Of a DNA stretch of 60,000 nucleotides, positions 12,921 to 24,900 are shown in pieces (position 1 is the first letter of the stretch; the number at the start of each line of letters is the position of its first letter). The notes beneath the pieces were generated by a model. The model did no database searches, was not told the DNA's origin, and saw nothing but the letters and a program-made list of their open reading frames with translations. This DNA is from Strigamia acuminata (Eukaryota > Arthropoda > Chilopoda > Geophilomorpha > Linotaeniidae). The position numbers were made by a program, and so were the translations under genes. The DNA lies in NCBI GenBank assembly GCA_949358305.1, contig OX442314.1, positions 29,871,118 to 29,931,117 on the forward strand. Direction: 5' to 3'.

Positions 12921-15900
12921 GTAAGCTATTTGCTTTTTCAGTAATTGCTTGAAAGCATCAAATGAATTTATGAGGTTGTCGTAGAAGGCAGCCGATCTCG
13001 AGTTTTAAGTGCTAGAACTCATGAATAGGAGATAATATGTTGCATAGTTCAATTTTTGAAATATCAAATTCCAAGTCACAATTTCTTTTGTTTACACCAG
13101 GCCAATTCCTCAGGACTTTAGATAGGACAGTACAAGGCTACTAGAATACTATAAGGTTGCGCAACTTGGAGGAAAAAGCCAACAATTTTGCGCATAGGTC
13201 TGCGCACAACGTCACTGGAGGGCCCTTGCTGTCACAGATTATAATCTGTGTTGCTGTATCACTGGCCATTCATGACGTCACAGATTTTTAAATTAAATTT
13301 AATTCACGCGCATGAAATTAGTCTCAATTTTATTTTATTTTATGTTAACTTAAAATTTGAGTATTAACTCTCGGTATTAAATATCCCTAACAATCTGATA
13401 TCACATAAACCAGTACTTTTACATATGTCACTTGACCATCTGATGACGACACGCTTTTCGACCAATGACGTCCATAGATGTTGATGCAAATATTGATTGG
13501 TTTTCGGAGTCCTTTAAAAAACAATGATGGGATGGAAGGCATTAATGACGTTATTTCTTTACGCCAATAACATTTGTGTGGGAATGCAGAACCTGCGCTC
13601 CATCTGTTGGCAAAATATCCAACTAACGTTAGTTGCCATGATTAATAGTTGTTGTGACCTATGCTTCCACTGACCAGTAAGCTGGAAGATTTTTGAAGCA
13701 GGTTAAATCGAGTACCGTTGGTGGCGCATTGATCACAAAACTGGCACTCAGCCCACATGTGCTGCTAAATTTACTCACAAGCGGGCGATTAATTCAAAGT
13801 GAAGTGTTTTACTAGCTTCATAACAATGCACCTTTAGTATTTTTTATTTTTTTTTTATTTTTTTTTTATTTTGGTTGAGAAGCCACTTTCAAAGTGTTAT
13901 GGAAATTCTCACACAATTTTGTGAACTGATTTGGTTTTAGCATTAAAGAAAGATGATTAGCATAAAAGCAGTTTGCAACAACAAACTTGTTAATGTAAAA
14001 GACTTGGCAACAAAAGAATGGAGAAGAAAAAAAAACTCAGAAAGCATCAGTGGCATTCTTTTGTAGCAGAGGAGGCTTTCAAAGTACAGTAACCACATGC
14101 CAAGAGATTTGTTGTGCTAGTTTAATGGAATATCTTGTGACGATGACGTACCGGCGCATGTAATTAACGTACTTATGGCCAAAACTATACTCGAGTTGCA
14201 CTCAAAAAGGCACTTTACAAGGTGTACTCCCATTGGTCGAGCCAGTTTACTGGTGTAGTGATCCGGAAAAGTAGACCCAAACACCAGAATTGCATTACAA
14301 TGTACAGACATTGCAATCGATTGCCTAGTCAACGGCCTAAAATTCAAACTTCCAGACGATGTAAGCAATAAACACAACAAACATGAGTTTGACATTTTTT
14401 AATGTGCAAAACTTCATTTTAATGATGGAAATAACATTTTTTATTAAATACAATCAAAATAACATTAACTAAACTAGTCATAACAATCACAACAATAAAT
14501 AAAAATCAAAACTACTTTTCCTAGTAGTAGCATACAGTCTGGAGTTTGTAGTAAACTGGCTCGACCAATGGGAGTACACCTTGTAAAGTGCCTTTTTGAG
14601 TGCAACTCGAGTATAGTCAAACTTTCTATGTTGCAGTAATTATTATTACCAATTTGCATAAATAAAATTCTATAAACATTAAGATCGACATTTGTAAGGT
14701 GAATTGTTGTTGAATCTCCTGTGGATCTTTAATTTCAAATCAAAACTGGCTTGAGACCTTGGGGAATCTTGAAAGGGATTCTGTAATTACGCACAAGTAG
14801 TTGTAATGACCAAGGGAATATTCATTTACAGCGTGTGTTATGTTTATGGCACTTTTCATCTTTTATTTACTGTATTCTTATAATAATTTATTTATGTGAA
14901 TTGAGTGTTGGAAGTTGCAGAGCTTTAAGTTATCTGTATCTTAATGGTTTGTCCGAAGTTTAATTCTCAGTTCAGCTGGGAGTGGCCACAGAGGGCTTCA
15001 AATTGCACTTTCTGCTGTACTGCCATTTCATGACCCTTTTGCAGGTGAACTCAAATTACCTTTAAATGGTGGACGTAATGCCCATTACTGATTTCAATTT
15101 TCATTTAGGATAATTAAAGTTATTAAAGTCCCATTAAACTTAAAACTAATTTTTTTTTGGGGGGGAGGGGGTGGGGTTTAATTAAATTAATAAAAATTAT
15201 TTGAAATTATTTGAATAGTCATTTAGACCAGTCTTTCCCAAAGTGGGGTCCGGGAACAAGGGGCTGAGGATACGGTATGCAAATAAGTTTGTCACTTTGG
15301 CATCAGACCATAAATAAATAAAAATAAAAACAAAGTGCTAATGGTGTATTATTGACTGTTTTTTTTTAATGTGATGGGGAATTGGACACTTATTTAGCTG
15401 CAATATGGTTAGTATGCATTAGTCATTCCTGGTTTGTGTCTGTAATTTCATTGGTCTGGAGCCCCCTGTCGCCATGCGCTTCTAAACAAAGGTGGTTTCC
15501 GTAATTAAGTCTGCTTTTAGACGCAGTGGGCATGCACACAACATTCAAACAACAAAACATGTTTCGCTGCAATTTTAAACATGCTTTTCAAATGCAGCCG
15601 CTATGACCATTGACCACACAAGAAGTGACAGTTAAAGAGTAAAAAAAAGTAACTTGGCCGGTGTTTGCACTAGTGTGTACATCTAGCAGTCTTTTTTATT
15701 TCCCAGGATACACCTTGTTCGTGCGTTACTGTTATTTCTTATTACTGGTACGAACAAAGCTTAAGACAACAAGTTTATCTTGGTTTCTGTAGTTTTTTTT
15801 GCCATTGGGATACCTGGACACTGGTGGTAAAACTTCACTTTATATTAAAAATGAATGAATTGCTGCAAGTGCTGTAGGTGCAGCATTTTTGTATGTGGGA

Positions 15901-18900
15901 AAAGAAATAAACTAAAGCAGTTAAGCTTTAGCAGAACTGGAGCGGCTGCAAATTTTAATTTTTAATCACTTTTAATGGAATAAACATTAGAATAAAAGAA
16001 TCTCTATTAATTTTACATAAACATTTAAATATCTCTCTATAATATTATGGTTTGGAACTCCCTCTTGAAATTAAATCCTCGCTTAGAGGTTTACGTGCAG
16101 TAACATTAAATTAGAGTAAATATATGAAAATCTAACAAGCTGTTTATTTTAAACTTTATAACACTAGTTGTATTATTTATTAAAAAAGCAGCGGTTTAGA
16201 CTAGACTTTTAGACTTTTAAAACAATATTCATAAGCATACAGTTGATGAACTGTTTGTTTATACTTTAAATTTCGAATGTGCTTCGAATTGCTTTCCTGC
16301 ATCACTCACAAGGGGAGAGCACTAATAAGCTATCACAGATTGTTGTAATATTAAACAAGAAGGATTGTTATATCATGCTGAATGAGACCCTAAAATAATT
16401 TCATTCCATGAACAGCCAACAATGCAAACAATGAGCTGAAAGTTGGCACTATTTTGTCTGTGTATACATCAAATCTGAGCAATCAGGCCTAGTGTATGAA
16501 TACTGTAAACAACAGTTGCTAGGTAAAAAATAGTTCCAAGATCCAAGTTCAATTTTATCATTTGAGATTCAATGATGTCATTTCCTCTTTTGATATCACA
16601 TGACATATGACATCAGAACTTTGTTCAACAACATGACTGTCTTCATGAAGACAATAATAGTTTGTAGTGGTGGTTCAGTGGTTAAGGCAATGGACCAGGA
16701 ATCTTTCCACACAGGTTCAAATCCTGTTGGGTGTGAATATATTTACATTTATTTTTTGTTAAATTTTAGCAGTTATTTTAATGTTTGTAATTTTATATTT
16801 GTTTCCAGAAAATTTTAATTTGGTTAATTTTAATTTTTTAACAAATATAAAATTACAAACATTAAAATAACTGCTAAAATTTAACAAAAAATAAATGTAA
16901 AAATTTTCACACCCAACAGGATTTGAACCTGTGTGGAAAGATTCCTGGTCCATTGCCTTAACCACTGAACCACCACTACAAACTATTATTGTCTTCATGA
17001 AGACAGTCATGTTGTTGAACGAAGTTCTGATGTCATATGTCATGTGATATCAAAAGAGGAAATGACATCATTGAATCTCAAATGGTAAAATTGAACTTGG
17101 ATCTTGGAACTATTTTTTACCTAGCAACTGTTGTTTACAGTATTCATACACTAGGCCTGATTGCTCAGATTTGATGTATACACAGACAAAATAGTGCCAA
17201 CTTTCAGCTCATTGTTTGCATTGTTGGCTGTTCATGGAATGAAATTATTTTAGGGTCTCATTCAGCATGATATAACAATCCTTCTTGTTTAATATTACAA
17301 CAATCTGTGATAGCTTATTGGTGCTCTCCCCTTGTCAGTAGCTGCATTCGAATAGTCACTTCGACTAAACAAATTTCAAATAAAAATTTTTTAAACCACT
17401 TTTAACAGCAATAAAATATAAACTTAAAATGGGAACAATTTTTTGTTATCAAAGCTAAAGAAATTCCTAATACGAAGTTATCGAGTTTTGGGTTAACTTT
17501 AACCAAATTCCATGGAGTGGATAATTTAATTTTACATGTTGACAAAATTGCCTAATAAATTGCAATCCATTTTAATGCAATAAATAATTTGCCACAGGTA
17601 AAGCATAGTTAATACGAAAAAGTTGAAATTGAAATTCCAAGTTTATAAGCTTAGAGTGGAACAGCATGGCATCCATGAATAGTAAGAATATATTAATTTT
17701 TTTCTTTCGCTCATCAACGGCTTAAAAGCAATACCGGTTGATTTTCAAAACATATTTAATTCTATTTAGCTATATCATACAAAGTTAAATACACATAAGA
17801 CTGTCAGACTCTGAATATTCAGATTCTGAATTTTCAGGTTGTCACGTCGCAAACTAAATGATTCCGCCTGCGTGTTTGGCTGTGTCTTTGCGTGTGCGCA
17901 AATTGTTTGGTACACACAATCCGTGCACGTGTTGTAATTACAAAGGGTGACCACTTTTATAAAATTTTGTAGTTTGATTGTGCAAAATAAATGGATTACA
18001 GTATTATTAAATTAATAATTAATACGGAGTAATAAGTTATAAAATAAATTAATCAAACATTTTTAGTATTATCTGTCTTTGTATTCAGTATCCACCTCTG
18101 TCTTATGTACGACCGGTCATGTTCGGTCACATTACCAGAATGCATTCTGGGTACTCAGAATTTGTTCATGCACGGAAACAATTGAATTTTTCCGTGCACC
18201 ATCTCTGCCAGACAGAAGCGAATTCCGGTCGCCAGAAAGTTTTCGTGTGTGGTAAACGGAACTATGTGTACCATGTCGAGATTTCGGTATTCACCGATAT
18301 CGGATCCGATATTTTTTGCGTGGCCGATGCCGATATTGACACGATATTGACACGATATTGACACGATATTGACAATCGTTTTAGAAACGCAATTTTAATT
18401 TTATTTTTTTTATTTTGGGGGGTGGGGGGGGTCGGACATTTTAATTTTAATATCGACACAGGTATTGGTATCGGCCGATATTCGGTTGCCGATTATCGGT
18501 TTCGGCAATACTGCAAAATATCGATATCAGTCAAAGTCTAATCAAAACTTCTAGCCGCTCACGGAAAGTGACCATTCCGTGCACTGAATCAGGTCATGTG
18601 TACTTAGCTTTAATAATAGAAACTAAAACTAAACACAGCACAATACCTTTAAAAAAGCCGTTTGTGCGCTATGCATCTTATTGCACATCAACACCGCGCA
18701 CTGTATCCACAGGATGTCCTGTGAACGACTTGACGACTCACGAATGTAACATGAGATGTCTTTGGGACTTGATGCTGTGTGCATATCGATCATACGACGT
18801 ATCATTTGTGTTATTTCGTGATATTGCACGGGCTATGGCGCACTGGGGCTGTTTTGAGGAAAATGGAAACAGAAATTTGAATGGAATTATGATGTATGTG

Positions 18901-21900
18901 AAGACAAAAGGCATTTTGTCGGGGGAAATAGATAGGTAAAATAGGGAATTGCAATTCTTTTCTTACATTCACAACTGTAAAATACTGTAGTTGGCTTTTG
19001 TGGAGATTGAGACTGTGGAAATGTGGTGTAATTAGGTATAAAGTAGTCCCAAGGTGCACACTCTAAGTTGTAAGAGTGTTAAACTCTTTCTACACGTGTG
19101 ACCCATGTTTGGCTTGGTTTATGGTACATCTTAGAAGTTTAAAGTTTATTTTTATACATTTTTGGTAAATGAAAAATATTTATTGCACATTTTTTCTACT
19201 TGAAAAATATTTTTTCACATTTTTGTCTTGAAAGATATTGTTATCTTTTTTTTTTTTACTTTAACAATAATTTAGCACTTTAAAGTATTGTTTGTACAAT
19301 TTTGTGGTTGAATAGTACATTTTTACACACGAAAAGTACAATTGCAGTCATTAAAATTGGCATTGGTATAGTGCTGCTAAATTTTGAAATGAGTGTTCTC
19401 ATTTATGGACATACTCATTGACTGACAGGTGTACAATATTTAGGAATTAAACTCTTGACAGCTGATGTATACATCAAGCAAATATTTATGGGTTACAAGG
19501 TGATGATCCCTGAACATGGGAGGCTTGTCCAGTTACTCTGCAGGCCATTAATGAAACCACTGTTTCCAAAATGTACACAGCAGCTTTATTGATGCCACAA
19601 TTTGATGACAATTGTACATTTTTCCAATGGAAAATTACTAAATTAAATTTTTTCCAACCAAAAAATGCTTTTTAACTGAAAAAAAAAAATTTTCAAACAA
19701 TATTATTTTTTTCATTAAAAAAAAATTTTTTTTTTTAATTGAAAAATATCTACATTTGAATTATTTAATTGAAAAATATTTCTGTTCATATGAAAAACAC
19801 ATTTTTGCAGTTGATGAATACATTTTCCCATATTTTTGCATGAAAACTACATTCATGCACTTAACTCTGCTTCATTTTTTTTTTGTTGACAATAAATGAT
19901 GTGAAAATATAGTGTTTTCTCACTCTACCACAGACACTGCAAGAAGGAGAAGCTGTTACCTATTTCCTTTTATTGTGCAACCTCAAAACATGATGGTAAA
20001 ATGCTGTACATTCCATTTCATTCTTATATGCGAAATCAACTGCAAGCTTTAAACATCGATTTTCTCTCTCGCTGTCTCTTTTATATGCCAATGAAGAACG
20101 ATTTGTTCTTTTTATATGCCAACTTTTTCATCTGTTTCTTTATATCCTCTGAAATTGGCTTAAGGATTTCTTCTTGTCCCTTAGCTATATCCAGCCTCGA
20201 ATTCATTACACACTTTATATTCGTGCTTCAATTATTTTTATTCCGCCTTGGACTGCTGGAGTTGTTCCCGAGTGACGTAATTTATTTTTTCCAAATGAAT
20301 ATGGTTGAAGTATTATTCTCAGCTCTTTAGTGATGGCTTCTTTTCATTTATGCTGAGTTTTTTTTCAAACTTTTTACTGTGCAGTTTGCAAAGTTATAGC
20401 AACAGATAACCACGAGGTTTATGGCGAAATCGGGCTACGAGTTGATTAAAGAATCGTACAAGAAATTGGCTTAATTGAGAATTAAGTTTTGCTACAAATT
20501 TGAGTTATTGCGGACTCTTTTTAATTTTCGCTGACAAAATAATGAAAAGTTCATCACAAATTGTGTTATTAGATTAAGCTGATGGTGTTCTACAAGTTTC
20601 TAATTGGAAGTTTAAAAGTTAGAAGCAAAATGGAGTGGTTTAGGATGAGAATATCATCGAAGAGACGGGAGATCCGTGCAGGAAAGCCGAGCGAGTCAGA
20701 TTAGATAGGCTTATTAGGGTCTTATTCGTTCTACTATTGGGCGTATTGAAGTGGAGCCACGACAGCCACGTGCAAGTCGATGTGAAGTGCGCGTATCTTT
20801 ATGCTAAACTTGATAAGACGATCTATATGTAAAAGACGGAATCCAAAATGTGGTTTTGCGGACTTTTACGTGCGAGTTATGGACTGCGTCCACGTGCCTA
20901 GCGAGAGCACAACAAACACAGGTTTCACGCCATCACGCACGGTTGTTGTGTCTTTGATGGTTGTGGTTTGTGTAAGTTTTTTGAGGTTTTGCGTGAGTGG
21001 TTATGGTGGAGGTGGTTGTCCGTAATCGACCATTTTGGTTCCACGCATTAGCATGCCAAGTGACAAGCATTGCATTGCATGAAAATCTCCAATTGTCTCG
21101 AAGACTGGAGATTATTTGGGCAGTAAACCAACTCGTACTGATCACTGTTTTTCACTAGGTGCGTTCAATCTCAAATGATTTTCTTTGATTTCTTTGATTT
21201 TCTTGATTTTTGGAGACCGGAAGTGACGATTTTTACGTCATAAAAACTAAATCTGATTTCAGAAAATCCGATTTTGGGAAATCCACGTCTAGGGTCACTT
21301 TTCTTGATTTTAAAGTGGATTTCAAATTGGATTTTAGCTCTCGAATCGCGATACTTCTGCCGTGTTTGAGCTCTCGAAAGCAGTCGATCATATTTAAATG
21401 ACAAAACAGAAAGTTGATCTAACGGTTGAAATTGCGCATGTGCAACAGTTGGATTTCAGGAGATTTTAAGGCCGTTCAAAGTTGAAATCAGATTTCCTTG
21501 ATTTCTGAAAATCAGGAAAATCGCGATTTTGGAAATCCATTTAAGATTGAACGCACCTATTAGTGAGTTTGCGGTTGCCAATTGTTCCTTATAATTATGA
21601 GTTACAAGCTCATAATTATAAAAATGGACTTATAACATAACGTAACTCCTCAACTTTTACACTATTTTGTAAAATAAGGGAGCCAATCAGATCACTTAAC
21701 ACTATTTGAAGCTCCTCCCACTATTGCAAATGGTGCTGATGGTGCTAATGGAAATTCAAAATGGCTGCCTGACCTGTTTCAACATTCAGCCTCAATCTCA
21801 ATTTTTTTCTGCCATAGTAGGATAGAAACAACTAAAATCATTCCTGGTAAGCAAATAAATAAACTGGAAGACAATTTTATGTCTGAAAACTATCAAATTA

Positions 21901-24900
21901 GTAAACGTACAGATTTTCATTTTTTTTTGCATAGGGCTTTGTTCTATCATATAACGGTATTTATAAGTATAATTTCTAAAATATATTTATTGTACCGCAA
22001 GTGCCTATTTCAAGAAGGAATTATAATTATAATTATGAGCTTGTAACTCATAATTATAAGGAACAATTGGCAACCGCAAACTCACTATTGTCTTGATACT
22101 TCAGCCACTTACGGTAATGCATTTTTTACAACATTAATTTAAGAAAATTGAGTTGGCAGATGGGAAAACAAGTTTGGGTCTAAAATACATAATGATATAA
22201 TTTTCCAGATATAAAAATGGCGTTTCAAACTCTGTAGAATGGTTTTAGATTCAAAGGAAAATTTAAATTAGTTACAGAGTAATTACATTTTTAAAAGCAT
22301 CAAGTTTCTCTGGCTTACCACGTTTACGGTAATAAATTAGTATTGGATTAGAGATTTTTTTCTATTATAATCATTGTTTTGATAGCTATTTGATCATTTT
22401 AAAACCTCTAAACGACTTGCAGTTTCTTGTTAACCAACACTTGCTGAAGCGGATTATCACCACTTAGCTTGTTTACGATCACTTGCTATTGCCAATTATA
22501 GTGCCCAACTTATTTGCTTGCATTTCAGGCAAGGGGAGCACCAAGAGCTGGTTTTACTACAGTTTTAGAAGTTGGTAACTAGCAATGCCTAAAACTGAAC
22601 ATTTACTTCAGTAATTCAAAGTTCAAAACCAAAATGGCACCAAGAAAAAAAAAAAGAAAAATGTGAGTTAGTTACGTACGTGCGTGTTGGAAAACAGCGA
22701 AAGACCAGTGTTGTATCTCGTTCACCAAATCGCGAACTAGTTCAAGTTTTCAGTCTTTCAGAAAGACTGATTTATTTCAAATAAAACAAGATGGCGTACA
22801 ATGGAGGTTTGCGGGAGCCAATCCGTAAACTCCTTACAGTAACCTGTCTACGGCGACCACTCTGTTTTTCTTGAACGAAATAACGACGTCAAGCTGGGAT
22901 TGCCTGTGGTTGAAAAATTGATTATGCAAATTTGCAATTATGCATGAAAAGAATGGAGAAAAAAATTGCAGCAAGAGCAAAAAAAATTGATGAATTGTTT
23001 ACTCAGTTTCTATTATTCTTGAAGATTAATTGTCCTGCAACCTTTGCCATCGATTGCCTCTTTAATCTGTGATTAGTGCTCCACTTGGTCTCCTGCTAAG
23101 CATTCATTGTGACAGATGGGATGCTGACCACCATCTAATCTCACACATTGTTGGTGGTGGTATAATGACACTCCTGTTTGGACATGATTTGATTTCCTTT
23201 GTAAAGATTGGAAAAAGTGAGAGAAATGGGGGAAATAGTTGTACCTGACAGACCGCCTATGGTGGGAAACAGTTGTGTTATTTCAACCCTTTGCTGTATC
23301 AAGTTTGCGATTATTGGTCCAGCATTCTTTTCGCAGGCAGGAAATGAGCTCTCGTTTTTCTGCTGGTGTTATCTGCAGAGAGTGTGACGTCATTGATGCT
23401 GCACCCTAACAATGACGATATGATGGAAATGGGAGAAGAGAAAAGGGAAAAAAAAGTTTCTATTTTTCTTGTGTTTCTGTTATTTTTGGGAATTAAAGTT
23501 GATGAAAGAAATTAGAAATGAGATTAGAAGTTTAATCGATATTTTACTAACGTAAACAACAAATAGAATTTTTAAGTGACATGTTTTAAATTATTCTAAT
23601 TAATTTATAATTTTTTGTAAAAAAAAAAAATTAAGTTTTTTAAGAATTTTTAATTTAAGAGTTGCTTGATTCTAGCAATGCAGGGAAGCAAACATAAAAA
23701 AAAATCTTTTTCAAGACAGATACTGGTTTGACAAAATTACATGGTAAAGCTTAGTACTCATAAGATTATCTGCTAACAGATGTGTATGCCCACAGACTTT
23801 TCTGTGTATAGACTTGACAGAAAAGCGGCTTTTCTGTCAAGTAAAAAAGAAACAAGATGGATGCCAATAAAAAATTTTAAGACTACTTTTGTAGTTAGAA
23901 TGAATAGGATTGCTAGTTTGCTTTTAATTTTTAATTTTATTTATAAACTAATAATCTATTTTTATAAATAGAATATACAGTTGATTGCTGCCATTTTTGA
24001 GACCGGTTAAAAAAATTACTACCGGTCACAAATTTTCAAGACCAATCGCTACTTTCTGTGCCACAGAAGTGCCAGAAAGTTAATTTTTTATGTCACAGAA
24101 GATATCTCACAGACATTCCATGACTGGAATTAAATTTGTGAGTACCAGTTTTTTCTGTATGCAAAATTTCTGTGGGCAGACTGGTTTCCTATGTAGGAAA
24201 CTGCTTATGAGTACTAAGCTTTACGCTGGAGCTTTTCGATAAACAGTTTCTGATAAATGTAAATTGTTTAAAGGTAAATTTATCTGGGGAATGAACAGCA
24301 TGCAATTATTTCACTGCCACTGTGCAACTAATGAAAGTTCTTCTTAAACCGAAGTCTACTAACATATGTTAAAACGCTTAATTAAATTTTAAGCACCGGT
24401 GCCACATTTAAGCACAAGTGTCTAAACTCCTAAGTTAAAAATAAATACCCTGGCACATTTTTGTTGTCAAGTGGCTGGCAATATTCCTGCAGTTGTGACC
24501 CATGTACAGATGAAAAGTTATCTAGAATTCTGTAGATTTAAATCAATAGAGGAAAAATGGCTCTGGAATCTGTTAAATCATTAATTTTAATAAGTTTTGG
24601 AAATTATACTTGGAAATGAGATTTTTTTCTTTGCTCTTTGCTAAATTGCAATGATGAGATTTAACTGCATTTTTATTGCCATTTAGATTGGTCTGTTTTT
24701 ATCAGTTTTAATGAAAGTGATGATGACTCAAGATGCAGACATCATCAGGTTTGGTAACTTTTTTTCCTATTGCTTGCATCCATTAATGATACACAAACTT
24801 TTGGGTGAAAATAAATTTAAAAATATGATTGTTGTTTTAAAATTAATTTTATTATTTATTTACAGGATAGAATGCACTGAAACATGTCTGAACAAACAAG

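Larger units (their letters stand above)
16308..17335. repeat. 1.03-kb near-perfect palindrome (foldback)
   Basis: The sequence from acaaggggagagcac at 16308 is repeated in reverse complement up to gtgctctccccttgt ending 17335. Arms are about 510 bp with few differences, and the centre of symmetry is near 16821. Each arm carries a tRNA-like segment. The spacer is only a few tens of bases of AT-rich, imperfectly matched sequence. Confidence 0.9.
12921..24865 (+). other. Intron 1 of the receptor gene (11.9 kb)
   Basis: Bounded by gtaagc and tttacag. It contains dispersed repeat K copy 2, the 14.2-14.6 kb inverted repeat, the 16.3-17.3 kb palindrome, a tandem GATATTGACAC tract, a copia relic, and three MITEs (21157, 21559, 23746). 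The gaps 14620-16307, 17336-18300, 18540-20570, 22091-23745 and 24224-24865 hold no gene I can recognise. Positions 19140-19870 are a degenerate run of ttgaaaaatattt-like motifs. Confidence 0.6.

Noticed and set aside
16664-16737. A functional tRNA gene
   Set aside because: The box A/B and T arm are good, but the anticodon arm and acceptor stem do not pair properly, and it is duplicated in a foldback repeat.
16600-17043. Two matching frames (MTYDIRT...) on opposite strands
   Set aside because: Both are inside the palindrome arms and cover tRNA-like sequence; identical because the arms are inverted copies. No evidence of coding.
18568-18939. 123-residue open frame on the + strand
   Set aside because: No recognisable domain, signal or splice context, and it starts in transposon-like sequence; most likely chance.
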